Below are positions 48,495-60,900 of a stretch of DNA of 64,000 nucleotides, one piece after another (positions within the stretch are counted from its first letter, which is position 1; the number at the start of each line of letters is the position of its first letter). The stretch comes from Rhyacichthys aspro (lineage: Eukaryota; Chordata; Actinopteri; Gobiiformes; Rhyacichthyidae), in NCBI GenBank assembly GCA_036850595.1, contig CM072160.1, positions 13,433,906 to 13,497,905 on the forward strand, read 5' to 3'. The position numbers and the translations under genes were made by a program. The notes under the pieces are model-generated. The model saw only the letters and a list, made by a program, of their open reading frames with translations, did no database searches and was not told the origin of the DNA.

Positions 48495-51400
48495 ATCATC
48501 TTCATTTGCTATTAGTTATCTTACCTGATGCTTGTAGTAACTTGACTCCGACATGACCCTGCAACTGTTCCTAGTGTTACAGCTTGACCCTAATTACTGC
48601 ACCTGATTCAGTCATTTAAGCTCACTCAGCAGAGACAATACGATGTCATCACCTTTAGCCTTTTGGATGACTCTCCGCCAAAATTCGATAGGGTTTGGAG
48701 ATCAGAGTAAAGGGCAGACAACGGAGCAAACTCATTAGGGTAGAATAATTGTATCACTGAAAAAAAAAGACCTTAATTAAATTACCTCAACATTGTTAAT
48801 TACAAAATGAGCAGAGTTGTTGTCTGTGGTGTAATTGCGTAATAATGGCGCACGTGTCAGAAGGAGGGCCGATCAGGATGAGGATGTCAGGAAAGATGGG
48901 CCACGCAAAGATTTGTTCCATTTGACAAGAAAGGCTGTGAATAAAGATGACTGCCCCATCTATCAGGCTCCATATAAAAAAAGAGCTGTTTTACTGTTTA
49001 ATGGCCACTTCAGGGTGCTTCTATCACCCAAATGAGTCCAGCTGACATTTCCTCCTAAATCCCATTTAACGCAGAGCCGGGCCTTATCTTCACCTAGGGA
49101 TTCAAGCCAGTGATTCTTGTTTGTATGTTAGAACAGCTACCTGGAGAATAGTGACAAAAGCGTGTTGATCTGAATGAAAAGCCTAGGATTTACATAAGAA
49201 AACATAATACATCATCCTTTTATGTGCCGTTACTATGTCCTAGTAACAATTCCCACCCCTTCTATTCCTACTGTGTGCTCATCTTATTCCCAGTGGTATT
49301 TAATATATTTACAAGAGCTTTTTTAAGAATTACAAGAATCCCACTGGGCTTTTGTGATAGGATGCAGCTGAAAAGCAAAAATGCCTCGCTAAGTTAATGT
49401 ATTCATGAGAAAATGGTACAGGCTCCCCTCATTACAGTCAATTCCTTTTCAAAATTCAAGTCACTCTCTGAGTCGTCTTGTAACAACTCATAATTTCACT
49501 TGACCCTGGTTTTTATAGTGTCTGTGTACTCTGGACTCAAGCCCAGAACAAGATGGTAATGTTGGGTTTAAAACAATTGAGGGACACATATTTTAAGCAC
49601 AAACTAATATTAAGTAATGTAGTAGTAGTAGTAGTACTAGTAGTAGTAGTAGTAGTAGTAATATTTGCTTTTTTTCTACATGACTCCATTGTACACACCT
49701 TTTCCATTCTTCCCCAAACAGGCACAGCTATTCTTACAGGAGAAAATAGCTCCATTTTATGATTTGTATTCAGAAAATCAAGTTTCATTTTTGTGATTTA
49801 CAAAGTAGTAGTATTTGTTTGTAAATCAGATCCGGAATGTGGCAAAATGTTGAGAGATGACTACAGAGCAACAAAAGAAAAGCACAGATACAGAATATGA
49901 GTCTGTATTTGATAGAGAATTTTCCTCGAAATGAGTCACGGTTCCTAACATGTATTCTTAGCTGATCTGATGATTAGAGTACACTAAGCTGATACTTGTA
50001 ATCAGAGATCAGTCAAATTGCTTTTATCTTTGAACGGAGAGTAGAGGTGAATTCACTTTGATCTGTAAGTAGCACAACACACACACACATTAACACAAAC
50101 GTGTGGCCTTATCACAGTGAAGCGGACACTGTTTGCCAGCTGTGTTTTATTAATGAGAAGCGCAGCGGTGTGCACCGCAGAATTTCCTTTAGTCTATTTT
50201 TATTTAAGTGGTGTCTAATTGATGTCTGAAACCTGTGCCTTTAATCTAAACTATCCTTTAGATGGCACAACATGCAGCTGTTGTTCTCCTGTCCCAACAC
50301 AATCACTGGGGCTGATAATACAAAATCCTTTTAGATACTGTATGTGATGTCAGAAAAACAAAAATATGATTGGAGGAGGTTGGAAGAATGTGTCAGGTTG
50401 TGACTGGATTAATGGTTTAATCTATGATTCTTCTTTAGTTGACCAAGATGCACGATGAAAAACAGTAAATGCAGAAGAGCATTTGAATGAGTAATTGGGA
50501 CTTTATAACAGGAAACATGATCATGCATTGCAGTCATGTCAAGCTCAGGTCAAGCAGATCTGAATAAACAACAGCATAGTTTGACCAAATCCTCCTCAAA
50601 TTTTTTCCAGCCCAGTAATTGAGCTATTTGACCTTTAAAGCTCAATCGTTACATGTCCATCAGAGTTCATCAAAAATACCCTTCTGATTTCTCAAACTCG
50701 GTGTTTGACTCGTTCACATCACCATAGACAGGTACAATTACATGGATGTTGATGGTGAACATGTGACCATAGACTAATGGACTTCATGGCAGTATCTCTT
50801 GTATCTCTCCTGTGTTGGAGTGCATTAATGAGCTAATAGTGGTTAGCATGTAATTGCAATGTTAAGTACAGGCAGATATTGGTGGCACTTAGCAGTGATC
50901 GATCAAAAGTAATTTAGGTCTCCTGTTCTTATTAATGGCTGCAGTGACATATCAGTGCCTGCATCTTGGCCAGTGAAACACAGATAACTGCAGTGGACAA
51001 GACAGGCATGTGCAATAAGTGTGGTCGAAAAAAAGTCTGCCTTGATCTCTCACTGTACGTAATGATTAAAGATCTCAACAAATATAAAACCCTTCAATCC
51101 TATTTTATGTTTCATTTATTACAAACCTTTTAGACCAATGGGAAAAATATAGCTACAACATCTAAAAAGAGTTCATGTTAATCAGATAATAAAATGAGCT
51201 TTATTTAATTTGCCATCTGCTTTTCATAAGTGGATTCTAAATAGCCTTGTCACTCACTGGTTTTACCCTTAACACAGCCAGTTAAGTTGCGTGTCAAATC
51301 CAATGCTCAATCATGTAAGAAGCAGTTTTAGAAGATATTGTACTAGCAGATGGTGAGTCTTAGTGAAATACAGTTTGAATATGTTAGGATTTACCAGCTC

Positions 51401-53200
51401 AGTAGGAAGTGTGCTATGTTCATCATACCAAGTCTTTACAGTGGCTGATGATATGCATTTTGTGATACATTAATCTAACTTAAGAGAAAGAACAATGCAG
51501 CTGATCAAGACTGTAAAGTACTTTTTCTGTTGGATCACAGCAGTTGCTTTACTGCAGCAACATGTTTTGACTTGCGAGCCAGTGGCAGCAGGTTTACACA
51601 CTGGTCCCATCTCTAACTGTACGAGCGCTCATTCATAACTCTTCTACCCCCGTGACAGTCTGATTAATGTACACCGACGTCAGCAGCTGCCTGTGCAAGG
51701 CACGAGCCATGAAAGGAGTGTATCTAACAAACAACGAGAAGTGTCATATTGCTGTCCATGTCACCGTGCATCAGATGTCCTGGACACCACAGGCTCTGTT
51801 TCACTTGACACTGGGTGCTGCACTGTTGTTTTTACTGAAATAGTTTGCAGTCATTAGAAGTGTTTTTTAGTCAGACTCATCTCACTTTTTCATCCTCACA
51901 GACCTTCTCCATGTTTAAAATACTTTAATGAAAGCACACATTGGAAGTGTGTTGCATTTTTTTATATTCTGCCTTGATCTCAGAGTTTTTTCAAAGCCAC
52001 AGTCATTACCCAAATCTCTGAAAGTCTAAGAGAGTCACTTTTCAAACAGAGTCACTGTCTCCGTCGTGTTCTTTGAACGCTGTAATGTCAACCTAATGAG
52101 AGGATCGGTCTCTCATGAGGTAACTGAATTAGCCCAAAGAATTGAAAGGCATATTTGCATGGTTTTAAAAGACACTGTATGATTCCTTTATCTTGTGGAG
52201 TGGAGTAATCACCACTTGTTATTTTTCGTCTTTTTTTTAAGACATTGCTGAGCCTCATTGAGCAGCGGGAAGTGTGCAACACATGCACACTGCTCTTTTT
52301 ACTGCTATTAACCACATACCTGGGGTGCTTGGCCACAGTAATGATGCTTGACTCTGGCAACCACAGACCACCTTCCAGTGTCAGCCATCAATCTGCTCAA
52401 TGAGAGTGCAGCCGGTTCCCTGGTATTAGACACAACTCTAGTCAGATCTCTATGTTTGTGATGCCAACTGCTTACTGAAAGGTTTAACAACAGAATGGCA
52501 CATGCTTCTCAGCATATGACATCTCTAAAGATTAATAAATAAGAACAATATGAGCTGAGACTGCAATAGCCAATCTGTAAAAGGATGACGGAGGAGAGGT
52601 TTAGGGAAGATACACAGGATTAGCCTTAATGAACCATCTCTGGATTGCTTTGCACCATTTTAATGTCATTCTCTTAACAAAGCTATTGGTAAATTTACTC
52701 TCAACAAAATCAGTTTTCCTCTTGCAACACATTCTAGGAGCATCTTAATGAATAATTTATGCTTCCCAAAAGAACAATTGCACAGATTGTCCCATTACTT
52801 TTGTTTTAGTGCCACAAAAATTCAGCCCAAACCCTGACCTGTTTTGTACATTACAATTTATTTAGAATGTGAGCCACGGTCCCCATGCTAATCTGTTGCT
52901 TCCCTCTCTACTGGCGCAGATATGGGTGAGATCCATCACCCAAATGAGTTTTCTAACAAACGCTGATAGTGGAAGCTTGTGGCAATAAATAAGTTGCAAA
53001 TGAAGAGATGGGGAAGGCTCACAAAAGACCACTTACAACATAATTCTACTCATACTTAGTCATGTTGTCACCTAATTTCCATGCAGCTGATTGGATGACA
53101 GCAATTCCACGTTATGCCTTGCTGTGGCTCCGTTTCTTAATCCCACCTCGACGGTTCCCCCTGACCTTTTCCTCAGGTTTTTGTTTTGCTTAGTACTCTT
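48495..53200. other. Presumed grik4 intron 1, no gene seen
   Basis: Intron-like, with a (GTA)n microsatellite at 49,619-49,661 and CNE-like stretches at 48,740-49,080, 50,070-50,290 and 51,570-51,800 (the last with a TGACGTC-type ACGTCAG core). No exon supported. Confidence 0.45.
49619..49661. repeat. (GTA)n microsatellite
   Basis: About 14 trinucleotide units with one TAC interruption. Confidence 0.95.
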
Positions 53201-53658
53201 ATTTATACCTTAGGGAAGACCCTTTTTCCAACGACAAAGTAGAGAATAGGGTTATTTTTTACATGTGTATTTTTGTTTTTTTTTGGTAGACATTAAGGAT
53301 ATGTAACTTGGTTTTCCTTTTGAAGTATTTTGTGGAGCAATGCTTCCTTATACCCAACTTGAAGTATAGAAGTTTTTAAGGTGTATTTTTTTCCCCTCTG
53401 ATAGTCTTAATTGTTGCCTCAAGACATATTTTGCAGCTAATTACCATTACTTCGCTAGCCTTCATCGACTGACCCAAAAAAAGCTAATTGTTAAAAGTGT
53501 TTCCCTCTTTGGCTACTAAAATTAGACCCTTGTAATTCAATATCCCTTAACCTTTACAACAGAGTTCCTCATATTAGTTTACTCACAGTTGTAACTGATG
53601 ATTTCTACTGTTTAAGTTTTATCTTTTTTCCTCTCTAGACAAGTGATCTAGATGTTTG

Positions 53659-54055
53659 TACCTACCACCTTCCCCACCCACTTCCTTTACTAACTTTATT
53701 TAAAATATGTAATACCGGGTAAACTAAGGAGATTTGTTTGAAAAAGTTGTAATAAAGTAAGTAGAAGACTGCTTTTTTTTGAAAAAAGTCACTAACCATT
53801 TCTTTACTAAGCCCTTCTACCATTTACTTTACATGAAAAATTATTTATGTAATGTATTGCTTTATTGATTTTTACTAAAAAGTAAACATTGTTTGTTTCA
53901 TACAGTCTACTCTAGATAATAAAAGACTTTTCATTATTTGGATAAACTACTATATATTTTAAAAAATAAATCCTTTTTTCATATGATTTTACTTTAGAGT
54001 GAAATTATCAGGTTACCCATATTGAAAAAGTATAGATGTGGGAAGGTGGTAGGTA
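53659..54055. repeat. Inverted repeat pair with T-rich interior
   Basis: TACCTACCACCTTCCC (from 53,660) recurs as its exact complement at 54,040-54,055. The arms diverge quickly outward and only loosely inward. It may be the relic of an old foldback element. Confidence 0.5.
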
Positions 54056-54689
54056 TGGAGTCAAGATTGATGAGGACGACAGGATTACTTTTTCTAGACA
54101 TCGATACTTTTGTCATTGAAGGATGATGTTGTATGATATTACAAGAGATTTTTCCCAACAAAAATTAGTCATGACTTTATAAAACCCATTAAGGGTACCA
54201 AGATAGTGACTATAAGAGTCAGGTTTCTAATTCAGAGCTTAAAAGGTCCCTTTTTCCACTTGAACTCTATTTTTTGTGGATTTTTTGCCATTAGTGTACT
54301 ACCTACTGACACGATCTCCTACTGTTTTATGCTTGGACTGGAGCCCCTTTTCCAACTACACGGAAGTGAGTTGAAGTTCTTTTTTGTGTTGTGAGATGTA
54401 TTTAAGCTAATTGTGAGGAATGGACTGGTTTTACAGCGCACAAAAAGCACAATCAAGACCTCCAGGACGTTTTAAATTTATTTTTCAGCGCATAATTCTC
54501 CATTTTGCATTGTGACATGGGGACGATGTGCCTCTTAACTTGGTTACACCTTTACATGAACATGAGCCTCAAGCACAATAAAACCTACAAAAAGTCTCCT
54601 TATGAACTGGAATAAATAACTTAAAAATAGTGTGTTACCATTGGACACGATCGAGAGTCTTAACTCAATCCCCCCTCTCCTAAGCAAAG

Positions 54690-54972
54690 AAAAAAATCAA
54701 TTTCAAAAAAAAAAAATTGGGGGGCTTCCCTTCTCCCCCCCAAAGCGGGGGGGGGGGGAAAGAACTGAAAAGAGGAGGGGCCCGCCCCCCCCCCCCAAAG
54801 AGGCCCAGGACAAAAGCCCCCCCCCACCCCAAAAAAAAAAACCCCCCCCCCCAAAAAAAAAAAAAGAGAAAAAAAAAAATTTAAATAAAAACAAAACCCA
54901 CCCCACAACCCCCCCCCCCCAAAAACAATTAAACCCAAAAAAAAAAAAAATTTTTTTTTTTTTTTTTTTTTG
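54690..54972. other. Homopolymer-rich block, probable low-quality sequence
   Basis: Alternating runs of A, G, C and T, many longer than ten, with almost no normal sequence between them. No natural repeat family looks like this. ORFs reported across it are poly-Lys/Pro or poly-Gly/Phe artefacts. Confidence 0.7.
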
Positions 54973-57900
54973 CAGCTAAACATGAACGAAAAGTAAAGCT
55001 GATGTCATTCTCAGTGAGCCAAATGAGTTGGGTTTGATAATGCCATTCCTTTGACTGTCAGATTTCATAGGTTTATTTCATTACTCAGTTTTCACCGCTC
55101 TGTTGCAAGCATCTCTCCATTTCTGACAGGACTGATCGATTTTATGTTATATTTATAGAAGAAAAGACTCTGTAAGATAATAGACCCATTTTTACGTCTG
55201 CAAAATTACTTTTTTCTCACTACTTTGGCTCCTCTGTTTCATATATTTTCTGTTGGTGCAATCAATCCACAGGTCTGCTGCAAGCTGTGTATCTGGAATA
55301 TTATGTGTACAGCTGGTGGCAAATAAAACTCATCATTTATCATATCATACACATGTCATAGGCTATGACACCTTCTGTCTTTGTCAAGGAAGGATGTATT
55401 CCTATAGATATATGATAACACATCAGTATGAGAATGAAGCCGGTGATGGAATATGAATGTTGGGAGAAAAGTCTTGGCATGAGATATTACATGTGGCAGG
55501 GCAATTTCCATTGTGAGCAAAAGGAGCCCGTCTACTCCACATTTTAATTTTCACATGTGATTGCAATTTTTTTTTCTTTTTCCAAGAGCCAACCTGATGC
55601 TCAGTTTTATCTTCAGTGGAATTGGCACCTTTCCCATGAATAATGAGGTAAATGTGGAAGAGTCACTGTGGTCATACTTTAGTTGGATATCTTCTGGCAT
55701 AATTTAACATCCTGTCTTTAGCGTGTGACACGTCTTATGTGGGTGGAGATGAGTTGTTCCACGCCTCATAAGGCACAAAAAGGCACTTTTGTTGATTGCT
55801 TTCAGGACTAGTGTCATATGCGATTGGTTTTCAGATGATGAGTAGCCTTTAGGTGGATGGTAACCATCCTTACATCTGCATGGCAACATTATTTGCCTCC
55901 ATGCTGCTAAACCACCAGTCTCTTTTTCATTGTATTGCTATTTTTTTTCCCCCTCTTCATTCTAACAGAGACAGGAAACAAGTCTGTGAGAAGTGAAGCT
56001 GCACAAAACCCACGGCAGCTTCTTATTACCCACTAAATAGCAGCAGATTAATTACAATGACAATGACAGATGGCTTGTTACTGGATCATTGAAATGGGAC
56101 TGTGGGGAGGGACAGAGACATGCAGGTACAGAGCATTTACTCCGGTGACACACATTTCAAGTTTTACTGCCCTCTGACATGTAGACATTACAAGTCCTTT
56201 GCTCCTATTAAAAGACCCTGAACTTATTGGAAAAGATACAACATAGTCACGCTCGGGGCTGAGAGACCTGTGGGTGTGGGAAAGCAGCAGCACAATTCTG
56301 CAGCACACATACGTGTTTGTATATAGCTTCTTTTTATTGCAGTCTATACATTTTCATTGGATGGATGGAGGCACTGACTGACTGTTGAACATCTCCTTCC
56401 TGTTTTCTTCTACCCTCTATAAAAGTAGACTATGAGTATTTTAGCCACAAGAGCAGTATTTATAGGTGTTAATTTAAGCAGACACTCCAGATTAGATTCA
56501 TTTCAAATAGATGCTGTATTCTTAGTATATAAAAAAAATAATTACCTGTGTTTTTGCTTTCAAGCAGATGCTAAAGTAAGTTAAGATTGTCAATTTGAAT
56601 ATAGCACATAAAACAGATATAAATTTTGGTATGATACAAATTAGCAACATCAGGCATTAGTGAAAAGAATAAAAATTAAACAACTGTTCCAGTCTCAGTT
56701 ATGTAGATTATTTTATTAATGCTGCTACTGCCAGAATACAGTTCTGCTATTGAAATACAAATAATTCCTCTGTCACTTTGCACTTTAAACATTGATTTAA
56801 GCTGCTGTTTAGAACAATCATTTGAGCATATTCATGTTGTGTACATTTTCTGAGTTTCAGATGTAGGTCAAATTGGATGTTTTCACCAAGTTGTATAAGC
56901 CGTTGCTAGATGTATGACAGTCATGCTTCCAAAGTCTTTTGAATATGGTTTGGTTGTGCTTCTGTGGATAAAAAGTGAACACAGAAAAGACCTCCCACAT
57001 CTTGTTCTCTGTTACTTTATGTTTGTCTCTTTAAGGTAACTGCAGAGTTATACAGATGAAACAGTTAATTGACATTGACCACTTCTTGGAGTGGAAACGT
57101 GAGCTTGTCCATTTAAATATTTCAAGAAAATACGCTTATTTTTCACCCCTAAAGTGTAGTGACTGTGTAGGCTTTTACTATGTATTGTGAGGAGACGCCT
57201 GTGGACAGACACTCAGCATAGACTTCCACATCTTATGTACAACAGTGAATAAAACGGATTAGTGTATTCAGAGCTGAGCTTTGTCCTGCCTATACAAATT
57301 ACAGGTTGTTTTGCAATAGAGAAAACAAGGAGTTACACTGAATGCTCTGAATGATACCAATAACAACAGATACTTGATATTTTTATTAAACTCAATTTGA
57401 AAAGCCCAAAATGTCTACAGAATATCTACATTAACTTTTAGTTTGTTATATTTGATAATTCATTGAGGAGCTTCTTATCTCATGTTGAATTGCATGTGGT
57501 TTCATCTGTATCATTGTTCCTTGCAGGCTACACTACACAAATGATGCAGTATAAATAAGTTCTTCTGTGGCAGGACTCTAAAAATACATTTCCATTGATT
57601 TTAGTAGAAAGCATTGAATTAAAGCACTCACATTTTGCCTCCAAGGTCAACTGATCTATTCCATAACTCTGACTTTTGTGCTTGCCTTTGTACCTTTATC
57701 CTTCAAATGTCTTCATCTTTTGTGCATGCCTATGTAATGGTTCCTTTTAAAATAATCATAGAAAAATGTGCACATTGTGCACAAGGACATTTGAGCTAGA
57801 ATGGAGGACTCTGGAATAGAGAGGTGTGAAAGTGCAGCTGAATATGAGAGGCAATGGCTCCACTTGTACACCAAGGTCTTGCTGCTCTCAATAAGTGCTG

Positions 57901-60900
57901 TTACCAGTGGTAAGACAGTAATTATAGTCTTATGCACTGAGTGGTCATGATTAGTGTCACAATATACATTTAGTCACTATTCAGACAGAAGCACTTGGTC
58001 TTATAATATATTGTTAGCATGACATGTAGTGGTAAAAAAAAAAATGTTTGTGAATTTATTGTTTATACTTGTGCTGTGTTATTTCAAGCCCACACACACT
58101 GCTAATATTTGAGCATGTAATAGAATCAGGGTCGTTGCGATTTCACTGTAATATAATCCATTTTAGTTGTAATCCTTGGCAGAGTAGGCAGCTGCTGTTA
58201 TCCTGTTGTTTTCTCCAAAGTGACGCCAAGTATGGTTGTACACAACAGAAGCAGCTCTTTGAACAAACAAGAGATGTCACAATGCTAAATTCTGTAGGCA
58301 TCTGTTGGGGATCTGGTTTGGTGTGGGGCTACAAGGCTAGCTACTATACTTTGTGTTAAATGCAGTAGTGTCCAGGTTGGTCCATTGCGCTGTTAAAATG
58401 TTTAGTTTGGAGGCAAATATCAGTTTTCTGTGGACACATGTTATTGGTACATCTCATGTTAATGTGCATTCTGCACGCGTCCCCTATTGACTGTAACAAA
58501 TTCATTGATATTTACTCTGTTATGGGCTGGTGAAGTATTGTATTGGCCCTCAAGTCTTTCTGATAAGCCATTTGCTGAGAATCAGATACTTGTGGGTTAG
58601 AGTGATCTTCACATACACTGCACAATATGTGTCAATGGATAGGGTTATTATGTACAATTCATGTTTATATGGAGAGGATTTGTGTATTGACTACTTTTAT
58701 ATTTGCTTTATATTTAATAATGAAAGTCTACTAATTACTGTAAAGGGTATAACTCAACATTGTGCAGTCTCCTCTGCAGTTAGGTTGATTTAGTGGAAGC
58801 CGTTCAGAGAAAACCTCTTCAGTGTCTAATGTGTAAGAGTCAGTCAGAATGGTAATAGGTAATGAATAAAAGCCTTTGACTAGAATGAAGTCTATCATAA
58901 ATGTAAAAAGCTTCCATGGGGTCTTCAATGTCAAATCAAATCTAAGACCTTGATTAGTCACAGAGATTCCCAGAAAGGCAGGATAAAAGAATCTTTCACT
59001 TTCTGTGATTTTAGTTTACCTTCAAAAATGTCACTAAGTTGAAAAAAAAAATAAAAATTCTTTTCTGTTCATAGATAAGGACTAGGTAATTTCTTTAACA
59101 CAAGACAACACAATGTTTAATAAAATAAAGGTTCTCTAATTTCCTTTTTGTATAGTTCATTTTATTGAAACACATCTTCTCATTTAAGATTTAAGAAATC
59201 CTAGTTGGAGTGAATAACGCTAGTAAAATTGCCAAAATACTGCACTCCTCTTGTTTATAAAGCCGTAAGGTTCATCATAAAAGAGCAGCCGACTTGTTTT
59301 AAGTAATTCCTACTGACTGTTTATAGAATATGAGCGCAGAGCCACAGTCCACATAGTCCAGTCCCGGGCCAATGGCAGTGCATTAAGTACCACCATTTAT
59401 TAATGGAAAGAAACACCTGGAGAGCAAATGAATGGCACAATGAAAGAGAAGAGAGGATGTGTGGGGAAGATATTAGAATATTATGACCACTTTGAAGGTA
59501 ATATTTGACCTTAAGACTGAGGCTTTTAATGTTGATACAGAATGTAAGTAGAGAAGAGAGAGGTGTCGTCTGGCTTTCTACATGTGATTAAAAGAGCACT
59601 TATGTTCTCTGTCTGTATATAGACACTCCAAATGGATATTCATGTCATTTCGTGAAGCAGTGACTCATTATTATTTAACAGTTACCTAAAGCAAGGTTAA
59701 AAAGCTTACCTCAGCCTCGCTATTACGTCAAACGCTGTATATAATAAACAAATGATATGATTAAAATGAATGTGAATGAATCTATTCTACAACCTGCTTG
59801 CTGCTGAGTTAAATTATATGCTTTTTTGTTGTGATCTGTGGCTGTGGAGTTTTTGGTTTTATGGAATAGAGTGCTCTGTGATGGGGTCTGGTGAAGCAAC
59901 ACAAAAGTTCCAGTGCAATCTTCCTCTTTTTGATAACAGACAGCCGCGATGGAGCCATTTCGATAATGGCATCCATCTACTCAAGCTTATGCAAATGCAA
60001 GAAAATGAAACATAGGACATTTCAGGCAAAAGAATTATTTGTTCTGGAGAGTGAGGCCATTTATCACATACAAGGTGATGGAGTGGCTGTGGAGAGGTGG
60101 AGATTCCAATGAATTTCATTTGTGGGGCTCTCAGCAGAACGCCTCCACTTTGGAGGTGGAAATTTGAGAGATTTCATTGTTTTCAAATTTCAGACAGATT
60201 GAGGCAGAAGGTGAAAGGGCTATTAACTTCAGCGCAATTACCTTGGTAGATTTGCCCCCAGTGTATTTATTTTCATCATTAAAACATTTGCTTTTAAGTT
60301 GAGAGGTTTCTTCTACAGCTTGGATGCGTTTGTGTGCATTTTTGTATGCTTTTCTGCAGGTTGAGTGTTGAAACCTGAGAGAAGAACAGTGGCCTTGAAG
60401 TTGTACATGTCATTGTAAACAAGACACATGCTTTCAAACACAGCATACAGACTGTGCGTGTTCAAGCGCTTGGTGCTTATGATGGGGCTGAAAGACTCTT
60501 TGAAGTCGCTTGATGTAATGAATGTGATGTAGTCTCGCATCGATTTCTTTGTGAATGCAGAGCAGGTTGTTGTGTATCATTCTGAGATAATAGTCTGTTA
60601 AATAGGAGGAGATGATAACCGTTCCACTCACTTGGTTTGATTTCTCCCTTCATCATCACTTTGAATTCAAGATGGACTGGCTCTGACCTTCTTACTCAAA
60701 CACACCCGTATTAGCCAAGAGTCTGACTATTACAACAATGTTAGAACTGTCTATCTGTGGCCCTACTTTCATAATTAGAAAACAGAACATGTTCCTCGCT
60801 CAGATTCCCCACTCAAGCGCTGTTGCTTGGGGCCACCTCTGTGTTTGGATGAAAGCTGATTAAATTCCAGTCACTGACTAGTCGCAGCGGCTGCAACAGA

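Noticed and set aside
54632..54983. ORFs of 67-115 codons on both strands
   Set aside because: They encode poly-Lys/Pro or poly-Phe/Gly from the homopolymer block, which is probably a sequencing artefact.
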